From contig JAUMIR010000002.1 in NCBI GenBank assembly GCA_030847615.1, forward strand, positions 289,892,028-289,956,027: DNA of 64,000 nucleotides, in the 5' to 3' direction. The translations under genes and the position numbers were made by a program. A model generated the notes under the pieces. The model worked only from the letters and a program-made list of their open reading frames with translations, was not told the DNA's origin and did no database searches. This stretch comes from Gambelia wislizenii. Taxonomy: Eukaryota; Chordata; Lepidosauria; Squamata; Crotaphytidae. Positions 13,301 to 23,411 of the stretch are shown piece after piece (position 1 is the stretch's first letter; the number at the start of each line of letters is the position of its first letter).

Positions 13301-16300
13301 CCAAGTGGGCTGTGTTCCCTACCTTTCCTGCCTGGGACAAAAGCTGGGTTCTTAGCCAAAGTGACAACTGGAAACTCTTAACTGGCATTTTGGCCATGAA
13401 GCCACTTTGTCATGCACCCCATGTTAGCTAGCCTATGGGGGGGGGGGTCATAGAATAAGAGATATGACCCTCCAGCCTTTGAATTAGAGAGGTGACTAGC
13501 ACTCGGGTCTTGCAGTAGTATTACGTGGGTACTGTACAAGCTTGGGATGCAGAACGGACAGACAGTAAAGAAGGCTGCATCATCTGTGACACTGAGAGTT
13601 GTTTTTTTAAAAATAGGTATTATAAGTAGTTAAGTCCTCAAGTATCTCTTACAGTACTTGCAAAAAGATGAGGTCACAGAAAAAGAAGAAAGGAAAATGG
13701 TGAAGGGGCTGATTGGAAGGGAAACATATGGAAGCCAACAGTAAGGTACGTTCACGTCACTGAGAAAGTTGGTGGTCTTTCAATATTTTGTAGTTCTTTT
13801 CATAGTTTTTATAGTTCTAGATATGTCATAAGTCCCAAAAGCAATCCACATTTTCAAGCTATTGATATAGTCAAATTAAATCAAATTACTAGCAGCCTAC
13901 TTTTCCATTCAATAGAAAGCAAAGAGCAAAACATTTTTTTTAAAATTAAGAAAGCCTTGGGGGACCTATTAGCTAAGGATACTGCTATACACCTGCTATC
14001 TGCACAGTTCTCATTCCTTACCAGCTGTGCCCTTTGTCTCTATAACATCTTCTGCTGCTTTGATCACAGCCTTATTCAGCACCTCTTTGCCGACTTCATT
14101 CATCCTCCGAGAGGTCAGAGCTTTCTTCTGCTTGTTGGTTCCAAAGGCTTCAATGCAGAAATCAACCTGCAGGGGTGTCAAGAGATTGCTACAGAACGCA
14201 CCAAAGGCACTGGGATCTCTTGCTGGATGCTTCACTTTTGAGGCAACTACTAAGAATGCAAGGCACTAATAACAAATCTGTTGAAATCTTTAGAAGACTT
14301 TTTCTAAGTACATTATTCTACCCTAGCTGCCAAATATCATTTAGGGAAACAAAACACAGTGCACCCATTATAGTCCTCATTCCAGCTAGCTCATCTGTTT
14401 ACATTCAACCAGTTTTTCTGCAGTCATTTTTAGCAACATTGTTCAGTCAACCGAACACACAACAGAGATTTCATCAATAAGGCAAATTTAGTATTCAATC
14501 AATAATTGATGAGAATACACTGTTCATAACACTGACTTCCAGCAGAAAGTATTGCTAAGACCAAGACTTAAATTCTGTCGCTATAGAGTGAGGCTGCCAG
14601 TCAAAGATTTTATGGCTGAGTTAGTTCTACTTTCGAACTTTGGATTGTGTTGAACAGAAACCCTCAATGTCACTGAAATTATTTAAAAATGGTGGAGTTC
14701 ATGTTCAGATTTTTAGTTCAGAAAAATAAGTGGCGGGGGGGGGGGCTGTTTCCACAGTATTATGGTTGAAGAGGTCATTGCTCTGTTGCCCTATACATGA
14801 ACTGAGACAAAATAGAGATTTACATGTATAGTACAAATCTGATATTAATAATGCTAGAGGATCTAAAATGTCAGTAAAATGCTAGTGTAATTTTAGTGTA
14901 ACAATTTCCTAATTGTTGCTTTACAAGTTGTACCTTCTCTCTGAAGGATTTAGTCAAATATTCGGACAGGTCATCATCTGCTGCATTATCTATTAAAAAA
15001 TAGAACAGAATTAGTATAATCAGAATGGACAGCTCCTCAAAGCAGTCTTATTTATGATCCCAATAAAAGAATTTTAATAATGAGAAAAGCAGTGAAGATG
15101 TTAGCTCTTTCATCTGGATGACTTCACCATAGGCTCTCTTTAGTTTGCTGACAACGGATTTCTGTGAACATTTCATTCTTATCTGTTATGTAGAGATCTT
15201 CAAGAGCTGTCCAAGAATATGTTTTTTAAAAAGTATACCATTATATCCTGGAACTGTAACCATTTCTGACGGTAAGTTTGGTGACTGCATTTTAAATATT
15301 GTTCCAGTTTTTTTTTTAAATGTCCCTGAAAATGAAAGCATGTCAGTGAAGCTAGCACAGAACCCTTTATGCACTTACAATCAATCCATTTCTTATCTGC
15401 ATTTGGACGAGTGATTGTTGCAGGAAAACAAGGCTGAGATGGTCCTTACTGAGCCTTCACAGGATGGATATAACTACTCAAAGGACCAAACCATACACTA
15501 TGGTCTACGTGGAGATTATGCATTTCCAGTAATTGCATCCTCTTTAACACCGAGCTATATTTATCAGCATATAATAAAGGTCCAGCCAGAATGTATCACT
15601 TCAGAGATCACATGTCTCCATATTAAAAACAATGTGCATTTAGAAAGCTAGCATATGAGGAAGAATGATTCCAAATTAGTCTTCTCCCTGACGGGATGGA
15701 ATTTTATCTTTTGGGAGGTTTTATTGATATGGAAGAGTATACTCAGGCATGAAATTCAACCACATAAGTCAGAGAGAATAAACTCCAGAACTAAATGTAT
15801 GATATGACTATGTTGATCATGTGGCTTGCCTCTTTGTACAGTGCTACAAACCAAAAATTCTGCCACAGTAAACCTGAAGTAATATCACTGACCCACCTGA
15901 AACCAATGGCTGCATATTGAATAACTCTGCATTGTAGACTTCCATTTGTCCAGAGTTCTTGTCTAACACACCAACAAAGTATCTAATGGGAGAGAGAGCT
16001 CAGACTGAAAATAAATCAATTTCAGAAGCTTTCGGAACACAGGTTGGTCTCTCTTTTGCTAGTTAATTAGCAGTCTATTGCTTTGCCTTTGGTACTTTTT
16101 ATTTTTAAAGTATTTTTGGTTATTAGGGTAATAATTTTATATTATCTCAGGGCACAGGGTGATGGATATTGTGGCTCAAATTGTAAATTCAACTAAAAAT
16201 TGCATGTAAGCCTCCTTGGGACTGTTTCTGGAGCAAAAGGTAAGCTAGACGTATGGGCTGGCTACTCCTGTCTGCCTCCTTTACAGGTACTCTTCCTGTT

Positions 16301-19300
16301 GCCTGAGACAGAATGAAAAAAACCAGAAAGGCTTGCTCCGTTAATTTAGTGAAAACCAACATTTGGCTCCTAAAATTGTCTCCTCAAGTGATTCTGGTAT
16401 GTGAATTTTGCTTATTCTTCCTCTCCCCATATTGTGTCCATGATATTAGTAAGTACTTATTTAAAATTGTAACCCCCTTGAGTGCCTCAGTAAAAGGCAG
16501 TACAGAAATCCAGTTAAACTTATAGGCAATTTGCATAATACAAAACATGAACAGCAATACAATAAACCTCTAACAATAAAAAAGAGATACAAGCATCATC
16601 TTGTGGTATTATGTTCTCAACACTTACTCAAACACCTGGTTTCATAGCCCACTTGCCTTTAAGGTAGACTATCTCATTTGTCTGCATGTAGTTCTCAAGC
16701 ACCCCATTAAACTTGCTATCTTTCTTTAACTCTACAGAAAAGATTGCTATCCAGAACCAACTCACGTTTGTAATTTTATTAAAGTTTAGGATTAGCTTCA
16801 ATGCTGGTAGTCTAATTAAAGCAAACCTATGGTTACACCTATTTTTGATATACAAGCACATATATTATACCTGCATAGAGTATTACATTTCAGAGCTCCT
16901 GCACCAAAATTATTTCCTACGTAAGAGAGCCGCTCTGTTTCTGCATTCTAAAAAGGAAGAAAATGAAGGAGTGAATTACCGATGCTTATTTTTTAGTTTA
17001 AAAACAGCTTTTTAAGCTAGAATAAATACTCAAAAAACTCAAAGCTTTTTTTCCCACCACAAAATGGGAACTCACTGGCTTCTAGCCTATTTAAAATTCC
17101 TAAAAGGAAATGGTATCTGTGGGGGCTTAGGAAGCAGCCATGTAATTTCTCTCTATTTCTCTTCCCATCTCAGTTAAGTCTAGCGAGTCCAGATGATACA
17201 AAATTGGCTAGAAACACACACTGTCACTCTTGCCAATGCACTCTAATGTGATGACTTTCATTCATGTATCCGTGCCTGGAGCCCACTGTTTGTCCCTCTT
17301 TGGGTCTGGTTGGAAATTTCTGTCCCTTATGAAAAGTATGACATATATATTTATTTTCAAAAATCACCAAATAGCACGGACAGGGGAATTTACCATATTA
17401 TGCTATATGACATTACTGACATTAACATGGCAGGCCTACAATACTTATGCTTCCACATTTCACACAAAACAACTGGCCAACCTGGCTGGGAAATTCTGGG
17501 AACTGGAGTCTGAAAAAGTAACTTCTTCAAGATATGTCTTGTCTTCAATAGTTACTTAGGTAAACCTATACATCTTTATTTAAATATCAGTCCATTTGCG
17601 CATGTAAATGGTTATAAGGCTGCAGCCATAACATGATAAAAACATTGATCTGGAAAGGCCAAGGAGATTGATCCTGCTTTGGTCTTCAGATCCACTTTCC
17701 AGAGGTCTCTCTTTCTTACACTAGAGTAAAAAACAAACAAACAAACAAACAAAACACACCTTGTGATATCTGTAAAAATTGAGGTACACTCAAGTCAGTG
17801 CAATGTTGTATCTGTTTATGTGTGCTGGTGGGCAAATTACAGAACTGATTTTCATCTTGAATACAATTCCTCTTGAAATTGCTTTGAACACCTGACATCT
17901 GTAGCATGTAGTGAGGCCTTTTAAAGATTATGCTGACATCTTGTGGTCTGGTATGCTAAAGACTCCAGAGACGGACAACTAAAATTTTGAACCTGTATGT
18001 CATAGTTTTAAAATTTACCGCAAACTGCCTTATGAGTTGGTTGAGCAGTATGTGGTGTACAAAGGAATGGATAATATTACAGTAGTACCCCTGCATGTGC
18101 AGATTCACCATCTGCTGATTCAATTATCTGTGGATGGCAACAGCAGGGGGGGGTGGATGGGGAGGAAGGGGATGGCTCTGGTGGCAGTGGTGGGGCACGT
18201 GGCGGTGGTGGCCTGGGAGGCTGTGGTGACAGGGGGAAAAGTGGTGGCAAGGCACATGGTGGTGGCAGCAGAGGCCTGGGAGGCCGCAGCAGCAGTGGTG
18301 ATGGTGGTGACAAGGCGCGTGGTGGAAGTGGCAGCGGTGGAGGCCTGGGAGGCGACGGTGGCAGGGGGGAAAGCGGTGGCAAGGTGCATGGTGGTGGAGG
18401 CCTGGGAGGCAGCAGAGGTGATGGCGGTGGTGAGGCACGGCGGTGGAGGCCTGGGAGCCTGTGGCGGCAGGGTGCACGGTGGTGAAGGGGTGATGGCAGT
18501 GGCGAGGCGCGCGGCAGTGGCGGAAGCCTGGGAGGCTGTGGAGGCAAGGGTGATGGCGGTGGCAGAGGAGGAGGTCTGGGAGGCCTAGGTGAGCTGGGTT
18601 GCGGCAGCAATGGCCTGAGCCATGAGCCTTTCTCCCTCCCTCCCTCCTCCTCCAGGGCATTTGCTATTATCCACGGAATTCACCATCCGGGGGGGGGGGA
18701 ACCAAGCCCCCACAGATGCGGGGCTGCTACTGTACATTGCATCAATTTAAATGCAATTTGGCATGTTCATACAGAAATTTACCAAAGTTGTCACACTGAA
18801 AAGTGAACATTTGGGAAGTACAACGTATCCCAGTGTGTTTCTACATTATGACAGGAGAAAATGTACCTAGTTAGTTTGTCTCCTCTATAAAACTATTAAA
18901 TGAACAGGCAGATACTAAACCACATTTCAAGGTTGTTATTTATACAACTGTCTAAGATGTAGGTTACAATAACTTCTAAAGAAATAACACAACAGAGTTA
19001 GTATGTATGTACATGTCATTTCCTTTAACACATTTTTCAGGCATGGATGCTGCTTGCATAACCACATCTGTGGGTTTTGTTTTAAGTAATCGAAAGAAGC
19101 AGGTAAAGTTCCCAGATTCCATGCTGGACAGGGAAGCATCAGGAAGAATTTTGGTAGGATCAGCCCATCACCAGAATATACAACAGGTAAGGCCATATCA
19201 GTGGAATTTTAATCTGCCATTGAGATATTTAAAAAAAGGCTACAATCCTATATACAGCTAATGGGAATAAATCCCACTGAACTCTATGGATCTTACATCT

Positions 19301-21518
19301 GAGGAGAAATGTATAGGATTGCTCTGTAACAAAGCTTCAAAGTCTGATGATAAAATATAAAATATAAGCCTCTCTAAGTTTAACAAAGAAAGGCAGGAAG
19401 ACTGTAAATAAATATCCACAGATTTAAGTATTCATGGCTTGGAAATACTCTTAAAAATAATAATCCAAAAAGCAAACCTTGATTTTGCCATCTTATATAA
19501 GGGACACCATTTTTGCTATGCCATTGCATATAATGGGACTTGAGTATTCATGGATTTTGGTATCCACAGGGGGTCCTGGAACCAAACCCCAGAAGATACC
19601 AAGGGCCCACTGTACATCCAGTGTTCAGTTAATCAGGAAAGCAAGCTTGCATCACAGGAGATCTACTTACCAAAGTTACTTTCTGCTTTTTTCGTGGGTT
19701 TGTGGTATCTTTACTTCTGTACAGGTTGAAAGTTATATTTTCAGAATTCTTCAGTTTGCCATTTGTAAACTGAACTGTATGTGAGAGGGAAAAAAATGAG
19801 GAAAGTTCTGTAACTCAAGGGCTAAAGTGTTTTAGGTCACAAACACATCAGGCTTAAACCCTCTTTAAAAAGGGGTGGGTTGGCTTGGACAGGCTACAAT
19901 CAGTGCTGGATTGTGACCGATATCGAAAAGCTTCTGCCAGTCCCAAAGAAAACCCCATGAACAGCGTCTTTTCATAGCTCTGCTTTGTCTTCAGCCGAAT
20001 TTTAGCGTGGTCCATTGTCGTGATTGACCTTGGTTCTCCCATGTGTCTAACTTGGCTGAGGACATCATCCGCTGTCTTAAACTGGCGCTGATCTGGGAAC
20101 AGATTGGAACGCAGGGGCTTTCCAATCCCACTACTGCCACCAATTTTGTTCTGTGCAGGAACACCAGCTGAATTTACGTCACTGTTCAGCTGGCCACCTC
20201 ATCACTTACACTGCCACCAAATAAATATCTGTGGAGAGCACAGTTCCTTGGTGTGATATAGCCTCTTGCCTCTGTGTGCACGTGCACACGTGCACATGTA
20301 CACAACTGAGAGGTAAGGCTACCTTTGCGATGCCATTCAAGAACTCTCCTAACCTGAGAACTCTCAACCTGTTCCCTCTGAGACATACTCTCAGGGATTC
20401 CTCTAGCCTGGAAATCCCTCAGAACTATGTCTCTCTTCAGTATTGGTTACCACCTTTATGTCAAACTTCCCTTCCTTGGATTGGGGTTTTATTTGCTATG
20501 GATAGTACTTGTATAGATGTGTTTAATTACAGGGTCAGCATGCCAAATAAATATCAGTGAGGGAAAATAAATTCATGAGGAGTCTAGATGTAATAAACAA
20601 ACATCAAAATTAGTTTATTGGTTGAACACGATAACAGAACTGCTTTGGTTTTTATTTGTAATCAGACTCATTCCTCTTAACACTTGGAGATGATCACACT
20701 ACATTTTTATAGTGCTATTATTCTGCTTTAACTGCTCTGGCTGCCTCCTGTGGAATCCTGGGATTTGCAGTTTATGGAGAGGCATTTAGCATTCTCAGCC
20801 TGAGAGCTCTTAGGCCTCACTAAACTACAAAACCCAGAATTCCCAGGAGACAGCCACAGCGTTTAAAGTGGAATAATAGCACTATAACAGTGTAGTGTGA
20901 TAAAGTCCTAAATTATTCTCTCTGCACATACATTCCCTCAGCTCCACTCACAGCCATACATACATGCATTCCAGTCCCCCTTCACAACACACCTCTCCTC
21001 TCTTCCACTCAAAACTCAAGAGCTTAAATGACACTTAACAGCATGGAACAGATCAGAAATTCTCTATTATCAACTGGAGAGGTCAGGACTCCTTCCTTAC
21101 CACGTGTTGGATCTCTTGCCAGAGAGCCCGGGGCACAAAAGCAAAACCCAGGCAGCAGGGCCGGTTTAAGGCACCAGCGGTGTCAGCATCCGCAGGGGGC
21201 CCCATCATTGTGGGGGCCCCCTTAGTAACCCTCCTCCCGCCAAAAACATTATCAGTAATAATCTGAATGTCCTGTACTGTGAGTAGCTTAGGTTGAGTGA
21301 GGTTACATTGACCTGAGAGAAACATATGGGCCCCCCAAAATTCCTTAAACCGGTCCTGCCAGGCAGAGAGTAAAGAGGGTGGAAGCAGCAAAGCAACCCG
21401 GGGGCGACCGTGGGAAAGCGCTCTCTCGCCACACAGCCCGGGGGGGTCTCTTACCCAAAGGGGCGCTCTGTCCTTCCTGGGGCTCCCCCCGGTAGCACCA
21501 CCGGGCCCCTGCAGCCAT
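1187..21518 (-). CDS. POLR1E: POLR1E (PAF53/RPA49), RNA polymerase I subunit E, complete 12-exon coding region
   Basis: Subunit of nucleolar RNA polymerase I, orthologue of yeast A49. It pairs with the A34.5-like subunit and helps initiation and elongation on rDNA. Coding exons (minus strand, 5' to 3'): 21518-21455, 19774-19671, 16947-16871, 15982-15897, 14989-14934, 14166-14022, 12192-12085, 11066-10970, 9418-9285, 6371-6290, 3617-3486, 1334-1187. Every junction has AG/GT borders and compatible phase. The sum is 1233 nt, or 410 codons plus stop, close to the 419 aa I recall for human. Recognisable blocks are [67 protein letters not shown] and EIAKAMRLK. By family knowledge, roughly residues 1-110 form the dimerisation domain and the C-terminal half a tandem winged helix. 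No frameshift or stop was seen. It lies head-to-head with ZBTB5, about 5-6 kb apart. Confidence 0.95.
1590..1945. mobile_element. Degenerate hAT-type MITE remnant
   Basis: Ends resemble the hAT-like terminal sequences seen at 38645-38940 (right end GTTGCCCACCCTGAT). The centre is CCCCACCCC-rich. No clear target duplication. Lies in POLR1E intron 11. Confidence 0.4.
2540..2705 (+). repeat. Degenerate interspersed repeat fragment (ACACGGCTATCCC type)
   Basis: Contains the string CCAACACGGCTATCCC after a TG-rich stretch. From memory this resembles a reptile-wide interspersed repeat whose other fragments appear near 3668-3805 and 62210-62300. Family not named; no ends found. Confidence 0.4.
3094..3356 (+). 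mobile_element. Sauria-type tRNA-derived SINE
   Basis: Starts GGAGCCCTGGTGGTGCAGTA (A-box region) with a B-box-like GTTCGATTCC near 3150. The body reads CCTTCCATTC...GGTCGGTAAAATGAGTACC-like, and the 3' end GATATAAATACC is LINE-like. This architecture is known from squamates. The same family is seen at 63796-64000, and its 3' half at 53058-53206. Confidence 0.8.
3486..3617 (-). CDS. POLR1E: POLR1E coding exon 11
   Basis: Encodes [20 protein letters not shown], then [20 protein letters not shown]. Acceptor TAG, donor GTGAGA. Second winged-helix region. Confidence 0.95.
3668..3805. repeat. Interspersed repeat with internal foldback
   Basis: GATCTTGTAGCACTTTTGAG is followed about 40 bp later by its near-complement CTCAAAGGTGCTACAAGATC. 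Preceded by ACATAGCCATGTTAGTCTGG, the same family as the fragment at 2540-2705. Confidence 0.5.
3809..4110. repeat. Direct duplication, second copy split by a LINE 3' tail
   Basis: The segment CAGTGTTGTATGTATGCTGC ... AAATTCTGCATCATAGCAAC ... GGTAAAATACAAAT occurs twice, at about 3809-3903 and 3924-4098. The second copy is interrupted by an insertion of the form GTAAGCCACCCCGA ... GGGCGGGATAGAAAT ending in (AAT)n at about 3998-4036, the tail style of L2/CR1-like LINEs. Confidence 0.6.
5684..6235 (+). mobile_element. CR1 non-LTR retrotransposon, 5'-truncated 3' end
   Basis: An open frame at 5691-6155 encodes the C-terminal part of a CR1 reverse-transcriptase polyprotein ([48 protein letters not shown]). 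The 3' UTR ends with the CR1 octamer repeat ATTCTATG ATTCTATG at 6220-6235. It is 5'-truncated, so it is not a host gene. Inserted antisense to POLR1E, about 55 bp from exon 10. The intact frame suggests a fairly young copy. Confidence 0.9.
6290..6371 (-). CDS. POLR1E: POLR1E coding exon 10
   Basis: Encodes [20 protein letters not shown], then LSYDNG. Acceptor TAG, donor GTAGAT. It sits just beyond the CR1 insertion that ends at 6235, so that copy stops about 55 bp inside intron 10. Confidence 0.94.
6871..7126. mobile_element. Pogo/Tigger-like MITE (256 bp)
   Basis: Flanked by TA at both sides (6869-6870, 7127-7128). Terminal inverted repeats are CAGTAGGACCCCCATATCCG on the left and TAATAGGACCCCTGTATCCC read from the right. 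The same family is seen nested at 56778-57015. No coding capacity. Confidence 0.75.
7199..7345 (+). mobile_element. tRNA-derived SINE (CORE/MIR-like layout), partial
   Basis: GAGCCAGCATGGTGTAGTGG...GTCTGAATCCCCACTCAGCC...CTTGGGTAAGTCACATTCTC matches a widespread reptile tRNA-SINE pattern, seen again at 58245-58475 and 60276-60515. 3' half lost. Confidence 0.65.
9285..9418 (-). CDS. POLR1E: POLR1E coding exon 9
   Basis: Encodes [20 protein letters not shown], then [21 protein letters not shown]. Acceptor TAG, donor GTAAGG, one base carried to exon 10. Strong family match. Confidence 0.95.
9650..9735. mobile_element. hAT-type MITE end fragment
   Basis: CAGGGATGGGCAAATTATAG followed by the common TATAGTTCCCATGAGTGCTAG segment. 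One end only. Confidence 0.35.
9970..10350 (+). mobile_element. Non-LTR retrotransposon ORF C-terminus with zinc knuckle, copy 1
   Basis: The frame 9986-10318 encodes [16 protein letters not shown] ... [11 protein letters not shown] ... [20 protein letters not shown]. This is the GRxxxRYKD...W...C-x2-C...H tail found at the end of some endonuclease/RT retrotransposons; the exact clade is uncertain. The 3' UTR is very short and contains the hairpin TTCGTTTGCGAA (around 10321-10332). A near-identical 3' end lies at 22187-22405 on the other strand, so both are 5'-truncated copies of one family. Located in POLR1E intron 8, antisense. Confidence 0.75.
10970..11066 (-). CDS. POLR1E: POLR1E coding exon 8
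   Basis: Encodes [20 protein letters not shown], then [11 protein letters not shown]. Acceptor CAG, donor GTGAGA. First winged-helix region in the family. Confidence 0.95.
11337..12084. other. POLR1E intron 7 stretch without recognised element
   Basis: Apart from exon 8 below it and exon 7 above it, I recognise nothing here. The open frame at 11407-11736 shows no family features. Confidence 0.5.
12085..12192 (-). CDS. POLR1E: POLR1E coding exon 7
   Basis: Encodes [14 protein letters not shown], then [21 protein letters not shown]. This matches the [13 protein letters not shown] signature. Acceptor AAG, donor GTATCT. The exon-exon codon (A|TT) gives Ile where human has Leu. Confidence 0.94.
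12193..14021. other. POLR1E: POLR1E intron 6
   Basis: No coding exon. Around 12620-12760 there is a hAT-MITE-like stretch (CATCTGGAGGGCTATGGGGC, GGAGTTGCAGTCCAACC). A poly-G run is at about 13437-13447. The rest is unassigned. Confidence 0.5.
14022..14166 (-). CDS. POLR1E: POLR1E coding exon 6
   Basis: Encodes [20 protein letters not shown] and the rest of the helical start of the C-terminal domain, ending IETKGTA. Acceptor CAG, donor GTAAGG. Strong family match. Confidence 0.95.
14934..14989 (-). CDS. POLR1E: POLR1E coding exon 5
   Basis: Short 56-nt exon encoding an acidic linker, [18 protein letters not shown]. Acceptor TAG, donor GTACAA. Sequence conservation with human is weak, but phase and position fit exactly. 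Confidence 0.87.
15897..15982 (-). CDS. POLR1E: POLR1E coding exon 4
   Basis: Encodes [20 protein letters not shown] followed by FNMQPLVS. Acceptor TAG, donor GTGGGT. Phases join exon 3 (through an Arg codon) and exon 5 (through an Asp codon). Confidence 0.93.
16871..16947 (-). CDS. POLR1E: POLR1E coding exon 3
   Basis: Encodes [20 protein letters not shown] and the following CNTLC, one of the best conserved stretches of the N-terminal domain. Acceptor TAG, donor GTATAA (non-optimal but GT). Confidence 0.93.
16948..18077. other. POLR1E: POLR1E intron 2, proximal part
   Basis: Unassigned AT-rich sequence. A simple (CAAA)n tract lies at about 17727-17755. No exon or complete element recognised. 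Confidence 0.5.
18080..18732. mobile_element. Pogo/Tigger-like element with internal GC-rich minisatellite
   Basis: TA flanks at 18078-18079 and 18733-18734. Terminal inverted repeats are CAGTAGTACCCCTGCATGTG on the left and CAGTAGCAGCCCCGCATCTG read from the right. Between them, 18145-18600 is an imperfect tandem array built on GCCTGGGAGGC plus GGTGGTGGCAAGG units at spacings of about 48-77 bp. The resulting long Gly/Val- or Pro-rich open frames on both strands are artefacts of the repeat. Confidence 0.75.
19405..19612 (-). mobile_element. Pogo/Tigger-like MITE, family 2
   Basis: The right end ...AAGGGCCCACTG is followed by TA at 19613. Internal AAAGCAAACCTTGATTTTGC and TATATAAGGGACACCATTTT are shared, in reverse orientation, with the copy at 33440-33647. 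Left end approximate. Confidence 0.6.
19671..19774 (-). CDS. POLR1E: POLR1E coding exon 2
   Basis: Encodes VQFTNGKL...[15 protein letters not shown], matching the family's N-terminal FSNGKLQ...LYENKDSTNPRK block. Acceptor CAG, donor GTAAGT. It enters at phase 1 and ends in phase 0. Confidence 0.92.
20693..20901. mobile_element. Foldback MITE, superfamily uncertain
   Basis: Inverted terminal repeats ATCACACTACATTTTTATAG / ATCACACTACACTGTTATAG, with longer subterminal complementarity (GTGCTATTATTCTGCTTTAA against TTTAAAGTGGAATAATAGCA). In POLR1E intron 1. Confidence 0.65.
21156..21358. mobile_element. hAT-type MITE (CAGGGCCGGTTTAAGG family), 203 bp
   Basis: Perfect 8-bp target duplication CCAGGCAG at 21148-21155 and 21359-21366. 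TIRs are CAGGGCCGGTTTAAGG on the left and CAGGACCGGTTTAAGG read from the right. In POLR1E intron 1, less than 100 bp from the exon 1 donor. Related copies are at 27745-27971, 27988-28210 and as the ends of 56663-58970. Confidence 0.9.
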
Positions 21519-21665
21519 GCTCCAGCCGTGCCTTGGTTTCCAGGGCTGCTCTTCGGGCTCAGGAAGAGGAGGAGTTGTCGTCGTCCAAAGCAAGGCTCTT
21601 CCGTCGGGGAGGAAGCTCAAGAAAGACTCTCTCGCCATCTGCAGACGGGAAAGAGACAACACTGA
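21400..21665 (-). promoter_or_regulatory. POLR1E: POLR1E promoter-proximal CpG-rich patch
   Basis: Local rise in GC and CpG around coding exon 1, in contrast to the AT-rich surroundings. No TATA box is evident. The start site cannot be placed from sequence. Confidence 0.5.
21455..21518 (-). CDS. POLR1E: POLR1E coding exon 1
   Basis: Codons 1-21 plus one base, starting MAAGARW, which resembles the human MAAE...ARW start. The donor is GTAAGAG. The start was chosen by this similarity. The same frame stays open for 48 codons upstream with two more ATGs, so a longer N-terminus cannot be excluded. The exon sits in a short GC-rich, CpG-rich patch (about 21400-21660) that fits a promoter. Confidence 0.88.
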
Positions 21666-22049
21666 GCAGGGGGAAAGTTGGAGGCTGGAGTTCCTGCCGA
21701 GGGAGAACTCGCTGTATTCAACATGTCCTTCTTATTAGACGCCAGGGACTGCCGTAACCCTTTTCATATTTATCTAGCAAAGGCATGTTCAGTTAATCTT
21801 TGAAACACAACTCTCATTTCCTTATAGTCCTCCTTTCCATTAACCCTTTTCTTACCTGATACTATGCTGGCAAAATAATCTGTTTACACATAAAGGGAGT
21901 TAGAGTTCTCTGGCAGAATCATGGGGGTTGCAATCAACCTTGAGGCAGCATGATGGGACTCCATCATGACAGGGGTATACGGCTAACTTTGCTCGCTACA
22001 AGTGTTAAGGGAACAAAGGTGAAAAATTCCATCGTTTTACACCCCTCTT

Positions 22050-22110
22050 GTTCATATATATATATATATATTATTAATAATAATAATATTAATAATACTA
22101 ACAACTCTAA
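22050..22110. repeat. (TA)n and (TAA)n simple repeat
   Basis: TATATATATATATA followed by imperfect TAA/TAATAT repeats. Confidence 0.8.
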
Positions 22111-22186
22111 TGATAATCTTAATTACACAGTTATTACTTATTGTCTATATAAATTAACATTACATTACATTAACATCTCTGGCTTT

Positions 22187-22405
22187 TTCTTCGCAAACGA
22201 AGATTCAGGAAGGACTCATCCCGCGCTTTCTGCAAGCGCGCTGATGACTAAAAAGGCCAATCTGTGATAAACAAGTCCGGTTGCAAAAAGCACAGCAGAA
22301 GGTCTCCTTGGGTGATGTTTTTGGGTTGTGATTCTTTCTGCGTTGTCGTTTCTCTTCAAGACTTGTTCGTCGTGAGTTCTCAAATAAGGCTGCAGCGTAT
22401 TCATA
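22187..22405 (-). mobile_element. Non-LTR retrotransposon ORF C-terminus with zinc knuckle, copy 2
   Basis: The minus frame encodes [20 protein letters not shown] ... [20 protein letters not shown], almost identical to 9970-10350, and ends with the same TTCGTTTGCGAAGAAA hairpin tail. More strongly 5'-truncated. Intergenic, upstream of POLR1E. Confidence 0.75.
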
Positions 22406-22439
22406 ATCTATATCATATTTTCTATACATGAGTGCATAT

Positions 22440-23411
22440 ATTATACACCATTAGATGTTATCTAACATTGATATACCATCTATATATGGCACTTTTGTAT
22501 AACCTACTATCTACTTTCTTATCCTTACCCCTTAAATTCTTCCCTTCACCTTCATATTTCTTTTTCCTTTCCTACATTCCTCTCTCTTGTTCCTATTTTA
22601 AGCTTTGGAGAGAAGGAAACAATATGAATTTTTGAAAACCCCAATTTCTTACCCATCTGACCAAAAGCCCTTCCATTTCTTTTCCTTTCTTCCTCTCTTA
22701 CATTCTTATCTCCTTATCCTCCCCCTTTCTGTAGCTGATTCCAGTTCGAACCTAGCAAAAATCCCAAGATTAAGTGCAACAAAATCTGTTTTTCTGGGAT
22801 AGATGAGGAGCCTCTATGTAGTCTTTGGTGAACAACACTGGAGGACCATCTGGATGCAAGAACACTCCTTCTAAACTTGCCATTCCCCCATAACATAAAA
22901 TTTGCAATTCCTCAACTCTAGGGTATTAAAAAAGTGAGCAGTAGTCTTGCAAAAATCCATGACTAAGCCTTGAATAAAGAAGCAAATAGATTTTTTTTTT
23001 TAAAAAAATGTTGGTTCTTTAGCACTCTAGGTTAATTAATAACTTAGTAACATAATTCTAGGGAAGTTGTAATGCTGAAATTCCAATTTAAGTCAGTCAA
23101 TTGTTAACAATAAATTTACATTGCCCCATTTTGTTGACATATTTTCAATTTAATCCATAACTTCATAGATTTTAATTGATTAGTTTCTGACCTAACCCAA
23201 CAGTTCTGAAGTGGGATTTCCACCCCTCAAGAAAATAATAGTATTTAACTCTTAAGACCTGCAGTTTTATTTTTCTTGTACTATTTCCAAGATACCATAC
23301 AAATGTGGAATATGGTAGTCAGAAAAAAAATAGTTTCTGAGAATCTGTTTTTAAGGGCAGGTTTCTAGTTATTATAGATGTAAACATTCACTTGTAACTG
23401 TGAGCAAAGTA
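22440..23411. other. Intergenic stretch, nothing assigned
   Basis: AT-rich with pyrimidine-rich tracts (TTTCCTTTCTTCC). No exon or element ends recognised. Confidence 0.5.

Noticed and set aside
18037..18660. Long Gly/Val-, Pro- or His-rich open frames on both strands
   Set aside because: They arise from the GC-rich tandem array inside a TA-flanked transposon, are open in several frames at once, and have no splice or family support.
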